Notes: a model not told the origin generated them from the sequence alone. A stretch of 64,000 bases of DNA from Diplosphaera chodatii (GCA_032358165.1 JAALGY010000020.1:2604001-2668000), one strand, 5' to 3'. Positions 37,812 to 50,800 are shown, counted from the stretch's first letter. Translations and numbers: made by a program.

Positions 37812-40800
37812 ATGGACGGCACGCAGGCCCGTCATAGACACATGAACATTCAGGATCTGCCGGGAGAGGCGCTGGAGCGCATCCTGGCCCGTGTGCCCAC
37901 TGTCCAAGAGAGGTGCGGTGCGGTAGGTGGAATAGGAAAAGCCTATTATTGGGCCCTGAACCGGGCCTTGCGCGCAGAGCCATTACTTGGCTTGTGTACG
38001 TTGCTGTACTGATAGTGTCGTCTCTACCGACATGCTCTATTGCGTCGCAGGGTCTGCGCTGCCACCGTGTGCCGCGCTTGGCGCCAGCTACTTTCGAATC
38101 CCTGCCTGCGACTGTGGAAGGTACAACTGGGCTGACTCGCGCTGTCTCCAGGCCATACGAGTTCTGAAACAAAAAAATTCTGTGAAGAGCCAGCATGCAT
38201 CAGCCCACATTGCACATGATCATTGATATGAATTGCCGTGCATGGAGTGCAGGCAGTCAACATCGACTACCAGCACAAGTGGAGGGTTCAACCTGGCGAT
38301 CATGAGCCGGATGATCACACTGATCGAGACGGCACTTTTGCAGCAGACAGGCTGCATTTGTTCCTGCCACTGCAGCGCTTGCTGTGGCGCCATGGCGGCA
38401 TGCTGCAGCAGCTGCAGTGCAGCACGGCATTCACCACAGGGGTGGGCCGGCAATTGACCTTGCTTGCTGCCACGATCCCAACGCTGCACTTCTTCATGGT
38501 CCAAAACGTGAACACGTGTGTTCATGGCTAAGAATGAAGGTGCACTTGGTGATTATAACAGCTTCTGCATGCAGAATCCAATTGGCGGTGCAGCTTGAAA
38601 GTAAGCACAACCCTCAGCAGATGAGCACATGACCTGCAACCACCACCCAGCTTACGATGGCATGTGCTCTCCTGCCAGGGCGTGGCAGAGCACGGGCTGC
38701 TGACTGCAATGCTGGCCGCCATCCCTGCCGCTGCACCCTGGCTGGAGGTGAACCGAATATGAACGCATGTGCCCGGCAAGTAAGTGACCAGGTTGTGACC
38801 GCTGTCAGCACCTGCGGCAACTGTGTGCGGGCGAGGTCGGCAAAGGCTGTCTGATTGATGCCATGTGTGACGCCATGAGCTGGAAGCCCTACAAAGGCGC
38901 CTGCCACTTTGCTGGACCGTGTGCTCAACTGTGTGCACGAGCAGGCGCTGCGCTTGGACACATGCGCGGCTGAGGGGATGACCAACAGCAGCATGGTCGG
39001 CATTGCCTGCATGGGGCGCCACCTGCGGCAGCTGGCGCTCGTTGGGCTGCAGCACGTGTCGGATCGCAGCATCACAGCGACCCTGGCGCAGCTGCCCCTG
39101 CTGCAGGTGCGCCATGCCGCCGCCAGGCAGGGGTCTGCCGGCAGATGTGACTGGGACCCGCATTACTTCCTGAAATTCAGCAGCGCTGGTGGTGGTGCTG
39201 GAGGCAGATGCATCGCTGCAGATGCACCTAACAACAGGGGTACTCCTGCCGATGAACCAACACAGCGCAAACTGCAGTCGATGCAGCTGAGGACTCGGCG
39301 CTGTCACCTGCTGGTGTGAGCCTCCTGGTGTTTGTGCCACTTCGCTGCAGGATCTAGCCATCATGTTTGAGGTCGAGGACGTGACTGGCGAGATCATGCA
39401 TTACATGAAAGACACGGCGCCTGTGTATGGGCGGCCTGACATGATGCGGCTGCTGGAGCATACTGCTGCATCGTGCCCGGTGCGCATGTCTGTGTTTGCA
39501 TTGCATGCTGCTTTCAGAGCGTCAGAAATACTACATACACGCTCACCATCATCAGTGCCAAGCAAGCTTCGTTCCATGTAGCAGTGGCATGCCAAGCATG
39601 GGGCTGACAACAGCATAAGATCCACACAGGCGTTGCGGACGCTGGCGCTCGGCTACCTGCCGTGCACATCTGCAATCCCTCAGTATGGCAATGGCGATGC
39701 GCGGCCGCTTCTGGCGGCCATGTCGCGCCTCACGGCGCTGACCAGCCTCGCGCTGCACGGCATCGGCTGGGAGCACGCCCCCGGTGGCCTGCCACACCTG
39801 CCCCAGGTGTTGCTGAACTAAATGGCAAATGCAGAGTGTGGCTGGCGATTGGGATCCACACACATCTTGCTTGGGAACAGCTCAGGGTCGTGACTGGAGG
39901 TGCATTGCGCCTGCTGTCTTATGCTCTCCTGTGGTGAAGAGTAACAGCCCTTGAGAACCAGTGGTTGCATGTGCTCGCGCCGTGCATGGCTGCCACAGCC
40001 GGTGTATGGCGCTTCCGTACGCACAGCTAGCGCTGCTGCTCCCATCTGCTTCAAGCTTGGCGAACCTGCCCGAGTGCTGTATGGTGTCCTGAGGGGCCTG
40101 CTGCTGCGTGAACCTGCTCTGCAGCTGTGGCGGCTGGTCCTCATGGGCGACTGCAGCCGGCCGGCCATGCTGCAGCCGGAGCTCCCACACCAGCTGAGCA
40201 CCCTCACCAGCCTCGACACACTGCAGGTGCCAAGCTTGATATGCCTGGACGCGTGACAACCCCAGCTGTGGGTCCGTGCACAGGGTCATGCCCCATGTTG
40301 CACCGCTGGGTGTTCCTGTGCTGCATTGCTGGCACATGACTGTCGAACGACAGTGGTAGGCGCAACGGGCAGGCTGGGCTCGCTGCGCCTTGCAGGTCAC
40401 GCTGCCGCGCTGGGTTGGCCGGCCGCCGCCCCAGCTCACGCAGCTGGTGCTGTCGCCGAATCTCGTCTTCCCGCCGGACGAGGAGACGGACAAGCTCGTG
40501 AACCGTGCCATGGAGTCCGCCATCTTCTGCCACAAGCACCTGGCCACGCTGCGCCAACTGCGCCACCTGTCCTTCAAGGGCTTCGGCAACGAGCTCAGCG
40601 GGATCCTGCTGCAGGAGGTCTGCACCACTGCCAAAGAGCTGCCGAAGCTGATCAGCCTGCACCTGGTGCGAGAGCGGACGACTGCGGTCCATGAAACTGC
40701 ACATGCACCGTGCTCACTCCTTTGAGCAACCGGGAGCTGTTGCAGTGCTAGCTACCACTCGCTTGCTATCACCAGACCTTCCCAGCATGACGGACGTGAT

Positions 40801-42066
40801 GAGGGAGCCCATGCACATCACATGCAGATGGAGTGCAACATGTCTGAAGTGCCGATGGAGCTGTGCGAGCTATCGCGCCTGCAGCTGCTCAACCTGTCGA
40901 ACAACGAGGAGCTGCACCGCGATGGCTGCCGAAGCCTTGCACAGGCGCCTCTACATCAGGTGTTCAGCACGCTCTTAAAGAGTGAGGACTTGAGTGAACC
41001 TGCATATGCATCAGAGGAGTGACACCTTGGTCCATGAAGCATATTTATATATGTCGGAAGCAAGTCCAACGGTTCTCTGAGCTCATGACCCCTCATCCTG
41101 ATGTTTGCCTGTGCTTGTTGCAGCTGGCGTCCTGCCGGTGGCTGGATCTGCGATGTGACAAGCGCTGGTTTAAGCGCAAAGTTCCACTTCAGTAAGCCAT
41201 TCATGCTGTCAACTTACTTCCTGCCTGCTTTACCATGCGAGCCAGTCCCAACAAGTGCGCCAGCTGCCTGGCACAATGCGAACACTGTGCACAGTGAGCA
41301 GTCACAAGACTGCAGCAGATGGTCAAGTGCCAGAAACAGGGGTTGATCATCCGCAGGCTGGACACCATCGCAGTGATAGCGAGCATGCCGGCCCTGGAGC
41401 AACTGGCGCTGCCGTCGACCGTGCCCCAGCAGCCACCTCCTCACGTGCGAGCAATGCTCGGAAATCGTACACCAAGCAGCAGCCACGCACGACGTCCTGC
41501 AATATGTGACGGGGCTGGCACAGCAGCGCTCCCGCCGAGCTTGCTGAGCTGCACGCAGCACCTAAATGCACAGAGCGTGCAGTCTTAACCCTTCTTGACC
41601 GGCTTGGGTGTTGTGTCAGGTGGGCCCGGGACCCGCTGGGCCGATGGATCAGCCGGTGCAGCTGAGCATCCCCAGCGTCTACACCAACAGCAACCTCACC
41701 TGGGACGATATGGTGCGTGCACCCCGTATGTGTGCACGCACCCCAGCGACCACCGCCACCTGCTGCTTGGCACTCGGTCTGTCGGCGTTGTCTTCGAGAG
41801 CCTGCATCATACTGCAGCATCTTCCATTCAGGGCTGGTCTATCATGTGCAATGGCCACCAATGTTCTCCTGATGTCTGCCCTGTGCTGGCAGGAGGTCGC
41901 CCTGCTGGCACAGCATCGGGCTTTTTGCCTGCCGACCATCAGGGTGGTCAGGGAGATGCCCGAGTCAAATCGGTGGGGTGCGGTGGATGTGGAGCTGCCC
42001 TTCCGTGAGGTCGACGCTGTGCTGGGAGTGCAGCTGGACCGCAGCATCTTGCGGGGGGTGCCGTGA
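37812..42066 (+). CDS. F-box/LRR family protein, copy I (intact, about 607 aa)
   Basis: Exons: 37812-37912, 38051-38120, 38253-38441, 38679-38747, 38945-39106, 39351-39479, 39630-39806, 40125-40226, 40395-40664, 40828-40959, 41124-41191, 41357-41444, 41620-41712 and 41893-42066; 1824 nt. Sister of H: N-terminus MDGTQARHRHMNIQ, F-box LPGEALERILARVPTVQER plus TVCRAWRQLLSNPCLRLWK. Exon 2 ends in AAG, with a GT donor (AAG|GTACAA) where H has CAG|GC, so the donor class differs even between sister copies. LRR blocks include LRQLALVGLQHVSDRSI, LTALTSLALHGIGW, LWRLVLMGD, LTQLVLSPN, LRHLSFKGF, LQLLNLSNN and MPALEQLALP. Exon 9 (270 nt) is the longest of its kind. Exon 13 carries LSIPSVYTNSNLTWDD. The C-terminal block has LGVQLDRSILRGVP before TGA 42066. 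Last gene of the + array, convergent with sufC. Confidence 0.87.
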
Positions 42067-42387
42067 GCTAAGAGGCAGCTGCACCACAGCCCATTGTCCA
42101 CCATCACTTGATCACAATGCGGGGTGCAACGGTCGTGTGTCATTGGTGGGCAGCGTGCATGCCGGCCTGCGTATGCTCAACGTTCAATCTTCACATACTG
42201 AATTGTATGGTTCAGTTCTGCACATGGCTAGGAGGTGCGCATGGTGCCAGTATGTAGCTGTCGCCGGCTGTACCAGGCAGCAGCCCAGCTGTTGTTCAAG
42301 TCTGGTTGTGCTTCAACATGACGGCAACATGAGCGAGCTGCTGCCTATGGGGCGCTTTGACCACACACAACACCAGATCCAGCATCA
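42067..42387. other. Convergent intergenic region, copy I / sufC
   Basis: About 320 nt between two stop codons; it must contain both 3' untranslated regions. Nothing else is recognisable. Confidence 0.5.
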
Positions 42388-45300
42388 TCAAGCGCCCTCA
42401 TTGATCAGCCGCCTGATGCCGGCGTAGCCATCCTTCTCCAGCACGTCTGCCACATCAATGGAGCCTGTGTAGATGATCTTGCCGGCCTGCAGCATGCCAG
42501 GCTGCCAGTCATATCCATTCATTCAGTCACACACATGCAGCAGCTCTGCACAGAATCATTATAACCCCCTTGTGGAGGTGGGAGAGGCCTCGTGTGGATC
42601 CTGGCGGTGTGAATATGCATGCTGGCAGGGGCGGTCATGCAGGCAGTGAATGGCATACCTCCATGACGTGCACATGCTCGGGCTGGATGTAGTTGAGCAG
42701 CCGCTTGTAGTGGGTGACCATCAGCGTGGCGGTCTTGTCCGTCTTGAGGCCGTTGACGGCGTTGGCCACATCCCGCAGCGCATCAATGTCCAGCCCTGCA
42801 GCAGTCAGTTGGCAGGTCAGCCTGGCTCATCACAGCACCAACTAAAGGCAAAGACCACGACACACGGGCTATCAATATTGAGCTGCAGACTGCTGCTGCT
42901 TCTGCTGCAGGTTAAGACCGGAATGTAACGAGCAAGTCGCCCGCTCGCGGCCTTGAGACCTAAGAATGGAACGCGAATCACGTAACCGTGCGTTGGTACG
43001 ACTTGTCGGCTCGCGTGCACGTCGGCTGGAGACCCATGCTCGGCTGCCCGCGCCTGTCTACTTGCGGCGGGCACTTGGCCTTTGAACAAGGGTGCTGTTG
43101 AGAAATACGTCATTCCGCTCTTCGAGTTCTTTCAATGACATGTCAGTGCAGCAGGTCACCTGAGTCGATCTCGTCCAGGATGGCAACATCTGCCTCGAGC
43201 ACCGCCAGCTGCAGGATCTGCGAGGCAGTACACCAGTGCGTCAGACACAGCGCAAATGATGCAGCCTGCTTCGACAACCAGAACAAAGTGAGCAGACAAA
43301 GCAGTGTGCCAACAGCAACCAGCAACAGCGCCAGTGTATATCGCTGCAGCAGTTGCAGTGGGCTGCTATCGGACACCCGCAGCCACAGTTTGACGATGCT
43401 GCAACACCAAGGCTCTGCCTCTTGCCGCCCTGTAGCATCCACTGCTGGGTGGGGCGCCCCCCACCTCGTTGCGCTTCTTCTCGCCGCCGGAGAAGCCCTC
43501 GTTGACGTTGCGGTTGAGGAACGCCGAGTCCATCTTCAGCGCCTCCAGCTTCGGCATCAGGTAGCCGTAAAACTCCAGCGGGTCCTGCAGTCAGTTTTGC
43601 ATTTGGTGTCTATGCTCCCTTCGAGAGAAGGGCTGATCGTAGGGCAAGGTCATGAGGATCAGCACGGGGTGCCGCAATCGCCAGGTGCTCTGCTGGCAAG
43701 CGGTGCTGGCAAAAAACGGTAGCAGTAGGTGGTGCAGACTGCTGGTGCAGCGTGGTCAGGGGCATGCGGGTGCGGAAGCGGGGGCGGCATGTCACTTTCA
43801 AATGATGTGAGTTAGAATGGGATACACACCAGCTCCGCCTCCCCAATTGCCTTCCGCCGCGCGTTGCTGGCCGCCCGCAGGAAGTCGATGTTGCTGACGC
43901 CCGGCACCTGCAGCCAGCACACCCAACATGGTCTCGCAGCTTTCCATCACTTCGTTGGGTCAGCGCTCGTCAGCTCCGAGAGTGGACTCCTGCAGCAGCA
44001 ACGCACAACGGCCCCTGGGACTGACATGCAGCCTGCACTGTGCAGGCGACCTGCTGCCAGGGGTCTCTCAGCGTCCGCGACACTCCTCCATAAGGCGGTC
44101 GGGACTGTCTTGAGCAGGCGGGCATCTGCCCACACCGCTCTGCAGCCGGGCCTGCGGTGCTCACCTCCACGGGCGACTGGAAGCTCATGAACAGCCCCGC
44201 ACGCGCCCTGTCCTTGGGCTCCAGCGCTGATCAATTGATCTTTAAGGTGGTGCTGTAGGTGAGCTGCCCCTATGAGCGCACCTCCACGGGCGACTGGAAG
44301 CTCATGAACAGCCCGGCGCGCGCCCGGTCCTCGGGCTCCAGCTCCAGCAGGTCCTGCCCCTTGTAGGTCGCGCTGCCGCCCATCACCTCGTAGTCGGGGT
44401 GCCCCACCTGCGGCGTTGCGCAGCGCCCTCAGCTGCAGCGCCCGGGTCGAAGTTCTGCAGCCTGCCCCCAGAGGACCAGACCGCACCACAGCTGAGCCTG
44501 CTGTCAGTCTGTGGGAGCAAATCGTTGGGAGCTGTGCTGCAGACGGCATACTAGCAGCCTGCCCTGCCTCTGCATCTGCCAGACAGAGGAAAAATTGCTG
44601 TCGCCATGAGTGTGACGACCTCAGACTCACCAGGATTTTGGAGAGCGTGGACTTGCCGCTGCCGTTGGTGCCCATGATGGCGTGCGTCTCCCCCTCCCGC
44701 AGCACCAGGCTCACGCCCCGCAGGATCTGGTCGCCGCCCACCACCCGCGCCTGTGATAGCAATTGACGTTCATATGCACCACTGCGCCTCTGTGCTCGGC
44801 GATGCCAGATGCAACATGGGATGCAGGTGTCCCAGCAGCAGGCAATGCGGGCAGCTGGGCTGCACAGCGCCTCTTCACACCACACATAGAGATTGCGTAC
44901 TGCACGTTCACACTCTGCCGCGGAAGTCAACGAAGTATGTATGTAACCAGATGGCACACCTCCAGATCCTTGACCTCCAGCACCACATTGCCGCTCGCTG
45001 CCGGCGGCGATGGCGCGGCGACATCCTCCGCCACCGCTGCCAGCGTGCACACGTCCTGCGTGTGTGTGCAGCAGGAGTTCATTGCATGATCAGTGTGACC
45101 CCGCACTGGGCAGCATGCACATGACCGCGCAACGCTGACGCAGGGTGCACGATGCACGTGACCAGCTTTCCCCTGCTTCTCAGACACAGGTCGACATTGG
45201 TGCTGCTGCGGTGCCGAAACTGCATGCAATGATCGCCGTAGCGGCGCTGCGCAGACACAGCGTACCCTGGCGCTGTGACGGCTGCCGATTGTGCATGATC

Positions 45301-45430
45301 TTTGCATACGCAGCTGCCTGATCTCCTGCTGCTGAGGTGGCTGCCTGACGTGCATGTGTGCGTGTCTGGCACCATCGACAGCGCGTGTGCTGCATGCAGC
45401 AGCACACGGCCGTTGCTGTGCGAGGTGCAT
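42388..45430 (-). CDS. sufC: SufC, plastid SUF iron-sulfur cluster assembly ATPase (plant ABCI6/NAP7 type)
   Basis: ABC-type ATPase of the SufBCD scaffold that assembles Fe-S clusters, in plastids when nuclear encoded. Minus-strand exons supported by frame and homology: 45055-44960, 44750-44631, 44407-44282, 43907-43830, 43584-43465, 43217-43160, 42795-42659 and 42486-42388. The 834 nt (277 aa plus stop) cover the whole ATPase core. Visible motifs: beta strand VLEVKDLE; Walker [14 protein letters not shown]-loop [14 protein letters not shown]; signature [11 protein letters not shown]; Walker B and D-loop [14 protein letters not shown] (DEIDSG is the plant version); H-loop [10 protein letters not shown]-terminus [13 protein letters not shown]. 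The N-terminal exon carrying the transit peptide is not settled. A candidate ATG at 45430 begins [18 protein letters not shown] and could splice from about 45350 to 45055, but this is tentative. A partial second copy of the Q-loop exon lies at 44165-44226. Divergent from the YeeE/YedE gene. Confidence 0.9.
44165..44226 (-). repeat. Partial tandem duplicate of a sufC exon
   Basis: The segment repeats the 3' half of the sufC exon at 44407-44282, encoding [19 protein letters not shown] against [19 protein letters not shown], 117 nt downstream in the gene. It keeps a good donor (GAG|GTGAGC) and has a possible acceptor (TCAG at 44229-44227). Spliced from that acceptor it would start in the wrong phase and lack the HPDYEV part, so it is probably a remnant or decoy exon and not a mutually exclusive alternative. 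Confidence 0.8.
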
Positions 45431-45839
45431 GGTGAGTCAACCCGTGTGGCCGAGCGTAATGTCAATGTGTAGCCCAGTGGCGCGGTACAGAAGTTGTAGC
45501 CGAGTAGAAGTTAGAAGTGAATGACAACGTGACGCGCACGCAGCAAGCCAGCAACTGCACATTGCGCTGCCTCGCTTGCAAGATTTGTTGGCAGCACATC
45601 GGGGTGGCAGCAGGACGTCCCTGCTGGCTTCTGGGCAAGTCGCACCCTTGAGATCTCCGACACGCTGTGATCATCACAGCACGCCAGCAGGTGCAAAGGT
45701 GCAGCAAGGTACCGAGCGTGACTCACCTACACCGAGGTCGATATTGCAGCGCCTCTGAGACACCCAGGGCTGTCGCAGTCATGCAGGCCCCATTGTGCAT
45801 GTGAGCGGTGCGGACGCGAGCAGAGCGCTTGCGTGTGCC
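45431..45839. promoter_or_regulatory. Bidirectional upstream region, sufC / YeeE-YedE transporter
   Basis: About 0.4 kb separates the candidate starts of two divergently transcribed sulfur-related genes, so it probably serves as a shared promoter region. Exact boundaries depend on the unresolved 5' ends. No specific motif is recognised. Confidence 0.5.
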
Positions 45840-47601
45840 ATGATCCCAGGCGTCGCGCCTGCGCTGCTGGGCGGAGCGTGCCTGGGCGTCAGCAGCGCGG
45901 TCGTACTGGCACAAACAGGCGGCATACTGGGCATCTCTGGCATTATCGGGTGCGGCATAGCCATCAGCTCTGCTCCATGGTCCACCCTGTCGCAAGAAGA
46001 GTCCTCAATTGCTGTATGAACTCTGCCACGGATTGCAATATAACGTGAGCTTTGCCATGCAGGGGCTTGCTGGACAAGGCGAAGCGGCGGCAGCCGTGGC
46101 GTTGGGCATTCCTTGGCGGCCTGCTGACAGGGGCGCATCTCGCCCTGCGGCTGCACCCCGCCTCCTTCACCGTGCCTGCCTCAACCTTCTCGGTGCGGTG
46201 TTCGCCGATGCACACGTACAGAAGACTGAACGCCGGGTTTGTTGATGCAATGTGGAGCCATGCTGCCTGCAGAAGTGAAGAGTGCCCGTGCGCCTTGGCT
46301 GGTCCTCTATCTCCCTGAGAGTTTTGTCGCAGACAGTCGCACCCGGACCGCCACATTGCACTGCCAACTTCTCGGAGAGCAGCTGCACTGCCGCTATATC
46401 AGCTTGCTGCCACCACCTCACCACCTGCTGCCCATCCCCTACCTCCGTCCGCTGGTCTGCAGCTGGCGCGAGCTGTGATCGGGGGCTTGCTGGTGGGGGC
46501 GGGTGCAGCACTCGGCAGCGGCTGCACCAGCGGCCACGGCGTGTGCGGCATGTCGCGGCTGTCGCCCCGCAGCCTCGCCTTCATGTGAGGCAGTGCATGC
46601 TTCAGTAGGGAGCGCCTACCATTAGCAGATGTTCTCACTGCGTTGCTGCCCGCTGCCGGTGGCTGCTACTGCTGCTGCTGCCACCACTGCCACCGCTGCC
46701 ACCGCCGGCCAATGCAAGGTTTCCACACTGCATCCATTCCTTCTTCTGGGGGCAGCAGATTAACCCCCGGCGCATACATTTTGTTTAGAGCCGTGGCGAT
46801 GGCAGCGGGAGGCATCGCGGCGACAGCATCGGGCGCTGCCGCCGCCATCCCAGCGGCAGCAGCCGCTGCAGGGCCGCCGGCAGCGCTCCTGCGCCTCATG
46901 CTGGGCGGCGCCGCCGCGCTTGTCGCTGGCCCTGTTATGCTGCGGGCCGCGGCGGGCGGCAAGCAGATGTCAGATGTGAGTGAGCAGCGGCTTCAGACAG
47001 CGGTGTACGGCGCAGCCGGCTTCGTATTTGCGCTGGGCCTGAGCGTGTCAGGTGAGACCCAGGAACAGTCCGAGGTGCTGGGGTGCCTGGCATGCCGCAA
47101 GTGGCATCATGACTTGTACACCACATCACAGACCGCAGGGCAGGTCAGTGCAGCTGACATGCAGCCTAGCTGTCAACCTGTTGCACCTGTTGCTGTGCAC
47201 TCAACAGTGACGGACGACGGTGGAGGCTCTGCTTTGCTGCAGGCATGCTGGATGCCGCCAATGTGGTCGCGTTTCTGAGCCCCGGCAGCGCGGCCTTCGA
47301 CCCGCAGCTCATGGCGGTGATGGGCGGCGCAGTGGGCGTTGCCCTGCTGCCTTTCCAGACGATAGGCAGCTGGGGGCCGCTGCGAAAGGCGGGGCTGATC
47401 GCCCAGGACCAGCCGGGCGCTCCCGGGGGCCGCATCGACGGGCGGCTGCTGCTGGGCGCGGCGCTTTTCGGTGCAGGCTGGGGCGCAAGCGGCATGTGCC
47501 CTGGGCCGGCGATCGCCAACGTTGTGCGGCCGAGTCTGCAGGTCCTGGCTGCAGTGGCATCGATGCTGGGCGGCATGGCACTCGTGAATGGAATGGGCTG
47601 A
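45840..47601 (+). CDS. YeeE/YedE family sulfur-compound (thiosulfate-type) transporter, 327 aa
   Basis: Integral membrane protein. Bacterial YeeE imports thiosulfate, relaying it along conserved cysteines. Exons: 45840-45949, 46063-46192, 46463-46584, 46789-47051 and 47243-47601; total 984 nt in one consistent frame. The fold repeats in two halves. The first half has [31 protein letters not shown] and the hallmark [20 protein letters not shown]. The second half has [30 protein letters not shown] and the hallmark [16 protein letters not shown]. Both hallmark Cys residues are present. Several Ala/Gly/Leu-rich hydrophobic stretches fit the usual membrane helices, and the length is close to E. 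coli YeeE. ATG 45840 ([10 protein letters not shown]) is the first in-frame Met before the first motif; an upstream coding exon cannot be excluded, so targeting (plasma membrane or plastid) is unknown. Intron 3 holds a GCC/GCT-rich low-complexity tract. Confidence 0.88.
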
Positions 47602-47839
47602 AACCATAGACAGACGGTGTGCAATATTGAGGCATGGGAGGAGCATGCTATTGCTCCCTTGACGGCAGTCATTCTGGGGCATGTCAGGCACTGGCGCAAA
47701 CCTCTGTCATCGGTATCATCTCAGTCTTCTGTTGCTCGGCAGTTCAGGTACCTAGAGCAAACATGTGTCGTTGCAGCTTTGCAGGTATGTATGACAAGCT
47801 CCAAGTGAGCAGCTGCGTGGTTTGTCGTCCTGTGCCTGT

Positions 47840-50800
47840 TCAGTACATATCATCATAAACGTCGAAGTCTGCCTCTAAACCCCCGTACCCCTCATCTGAA
47901 TTTATGTCTTCGTCACCACCCACATGATCCATGCCATCCCCAAGATCCTTGGGAGTCCCGTGGTTCACCAGAACTCCACGCATGATACTGCGGTCCAGCT
48001 GCACCCCCAGCACGCCGTTGACCTGCCCAAAGGGCAGCTCCACCTCCACCGCACCCCAGCGGTCCGACTCTGGCATCTCGTGCGACACCTTGACAGGCGG
48101 CAGGCCCCGCGGCCGGTGTGCTGCCAGCTGGGCGAGCTCCTGCAGGTGCAGGTCGACGATCATTCATCAGGTGGGCCTCGCTCAACCTGCTGAGAGGACC
48201 AGCGTATAAACAGGCCCTCCTAGCAGGCACACGAATGATGCTGCCACAACAGGCTGGTGGGGCTAAGCTGCCAATACTTGGTCTTTCGACCATGCTGAAA
48301 GCAATCTGCTTAGGCTGAACCTATCGCCAACGCAGGCTGCAGCAGCCAACAGCAGCCAGTGCAGGACCAGACGCTAGAAGACTGCACATTGGGTTGGCCT
48401 ATATCAGCTGCCACCATGCTCACACCGCACAGTGCTGCAGCTGGGCACATGTGCAGGTCAGCAGCGCCACTGCAGCATGGTACTGTGGCGCTCAACCTCG
48501 GCAAAACATGACAACATCTGCAGCGGTGGCTCGTCGCACCTCAGGAAAGGCCGACCGTTCTCCATTGCAGTCGATGCTGGACAGGGCCAGCTGCTCCAGG
48601 GCTGGCATGCCCGCAATGGCCGACATCGCTTCAGGGCTGCAGCAACACACAGAAGGGTTTCTGTTGTAAGCAGAAAGGCGGCGGTGCTTACGTGCATCCG
48701 TGGCTGTGCTGCAAGGGTGCTCTCGCTAATACAATCTTGAAACGTGAGCTAGCAGCCTGCTTGAGCACAGGCAATACTCACACGAATGCATTGTAACGTG
48801 TGCCGCCGCCGCTTCGCAGGTCCAGCCATCTGCAGGATGCCAGCTGCACGGGAACACAGGCATCTGACCACAATGTGGGAGCAACATGGCAGAACAGATT
48901 GAAAGCCGAAGTGTGAGCACATAGACAGTATCCATGGTGAGCACCTCCTCTGGATCTCGAGATTCAGAGTATGAGCACCTTGTGCAATGACGCCCGCTCG
49001 AGAGCCCCGCCACCAATGCCGCGCTTACTCTCTTGCAGCATGGGGTTGCCCGAGAGGTTGAGCAGCTGCAGGCGCGACAGCTGCAACATGTCCCACGGCA
49101 GGCTGCAGACGTTGCAGTCCACCTGTACATGCAACATGCTCAGGTGAACGACCGACTATGCACCGTGTTGCTGACGCCACCACACTGCAATGGGGTGATC
49201 AAGTAACACTGGTGGCACATTGTTGTGTCTATCGCATGCTGCACAACCTACATCGTGCACAGGCAGGGTCGAAACGGACATGGCGCTCTCACCAGGTGCA
49301 GGCTAACCAGCTGCGGCAGGGCCTGAGCGGCCTGGAAGCAGATCAGCGGCAGGAAGCGGTCACCGATCTCCGGCAGGCCGTGGAACGCCAGGTGGCGCAG
49401 GCGCTGCAGCGGGGCCAGGTGCGCGTGTATGAAGTTGGAGCAGCTTCCGGCACGGCGCTCAGCATCCGCGGCATCCAGCGGCGACAGCACCAGCTGCGTG
49501 AGGCCCGTGGGCAGCCGGCCGGGCCACTCCGGCAGTGAGATCTGCAGAGCGAACAGGGGAACTGGTTGTGAGGCCTCAGCTGAGGTGCGCACCTCAAGTT
49601 GACTACTGCCGCAGCGGCAGAATGAGCACCAAACCTGGCTGCGAGCAGCAGCAGGCTGCCCTTGGCAGTATCGGCAACTGGCAAGGGTTCTGCAGTGTGA
49701 CACACCTGCAGCGCCTCCAAGGCTGTCAGCGAGCTCAGCTGGTCCCGGAGCTTGGGCTCGTACCTGCTCGGTTCGTGGTCTGCGCGAAGGGACAGCCGCC
49801 GCAGCTGCAAGGCAGGGCACGCAGCGGGCATGAGGAGCATGTTTGTTGTGACCACGCCGCGCCATAGCACATTGGCAACTTGGTGCACAAGCTAGCACCC
49901 AGTGCGGTGTGACACATTTGCAGGTGTAGCTGTTGGGGCCAGTGCTGCACCTGCAGATGTGTCATGCTGGCTCAAACATGTCTCATGCTTCCTGCAATTC
50001 TGATCGAGCTGTTTGGAGGAACCCAGCTGTGGCAGCACTCTACGCAAGGCAGTGTGGCAAGGCACACTGCTGCCCAGACATGACACCTGCTGTAACACAG
50101 CGCCTCCGGAGCAGCAGTCCAGAGAGCGGAGCAGTATGGTGGTGCTGTCACAGCACCTGGGGCAGGTGCGGCAGCCCCCCTGGGGCGACCGCCCACAGGA
50201 CGTTGGACAGCAGCAGGCTGCTCAGCGCCGTCAGGCGCGACATCGCCTCGGGCAGCGGCTGCCGGTTCCTGCTCGCTTCCCAGTGCTGCGTGACATTGGC
50301 CCAGGGCTCGCAGTCGCCAAAGAACGGAAGGTGGCCGAGCGCCAGCGTCCGCAGCGCCTGCATGCAATGCAAAGCACTGAACCTGGATCTTGGTCCGCAT
50401 GATCTGCCTGCTAGGCTGCAACCAGGCGACGGTGTAAGCTTTGCAGCGACATGAGCGCACAGTGCAGGTCTTTGACTAGGTGACACGACGAGATGCTGTG
50501 CTCCAGCATCAAACTGACAGATACCATGCGTACCGGGCAGGACTCAGCAACGACACCCAGCAGCTGCATGAAGTCAGGCTGCTGCTGATGGCGCACACGT
50601 CTGAGGTCAAAACGGTCATCCTCGTCTTCCCACTGACTGGTCGCGACCCGTTTGTCCACAAACATGACGGCCAGATCCTGCGGCCATGTTGAGCACACAG
50701 TCGCTCAAGGGGCGGCGTGGATCGTTGCCCCTGCTGCAGGCTGGCCTGCCACGTCCACACTGTTGCAGTTTTACTTTTGCAGTCACGCTTCAATGGTATA

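Noticed and set aside
43947..45050. 367-codon open frame on the minus strand over sufC
   Set aside because: It is a read-through of exons and introns in a wrong frame; the conserved SufC blocks lie in spliced exons of other frames.
46661..46705. Gly/Ala- or Pro-rich peptide coding tract of GCC/GCT triplets
   Set aside because: It lies inside intron 3 of the YeeE/YedE gene and is low-complexity intron sequence.
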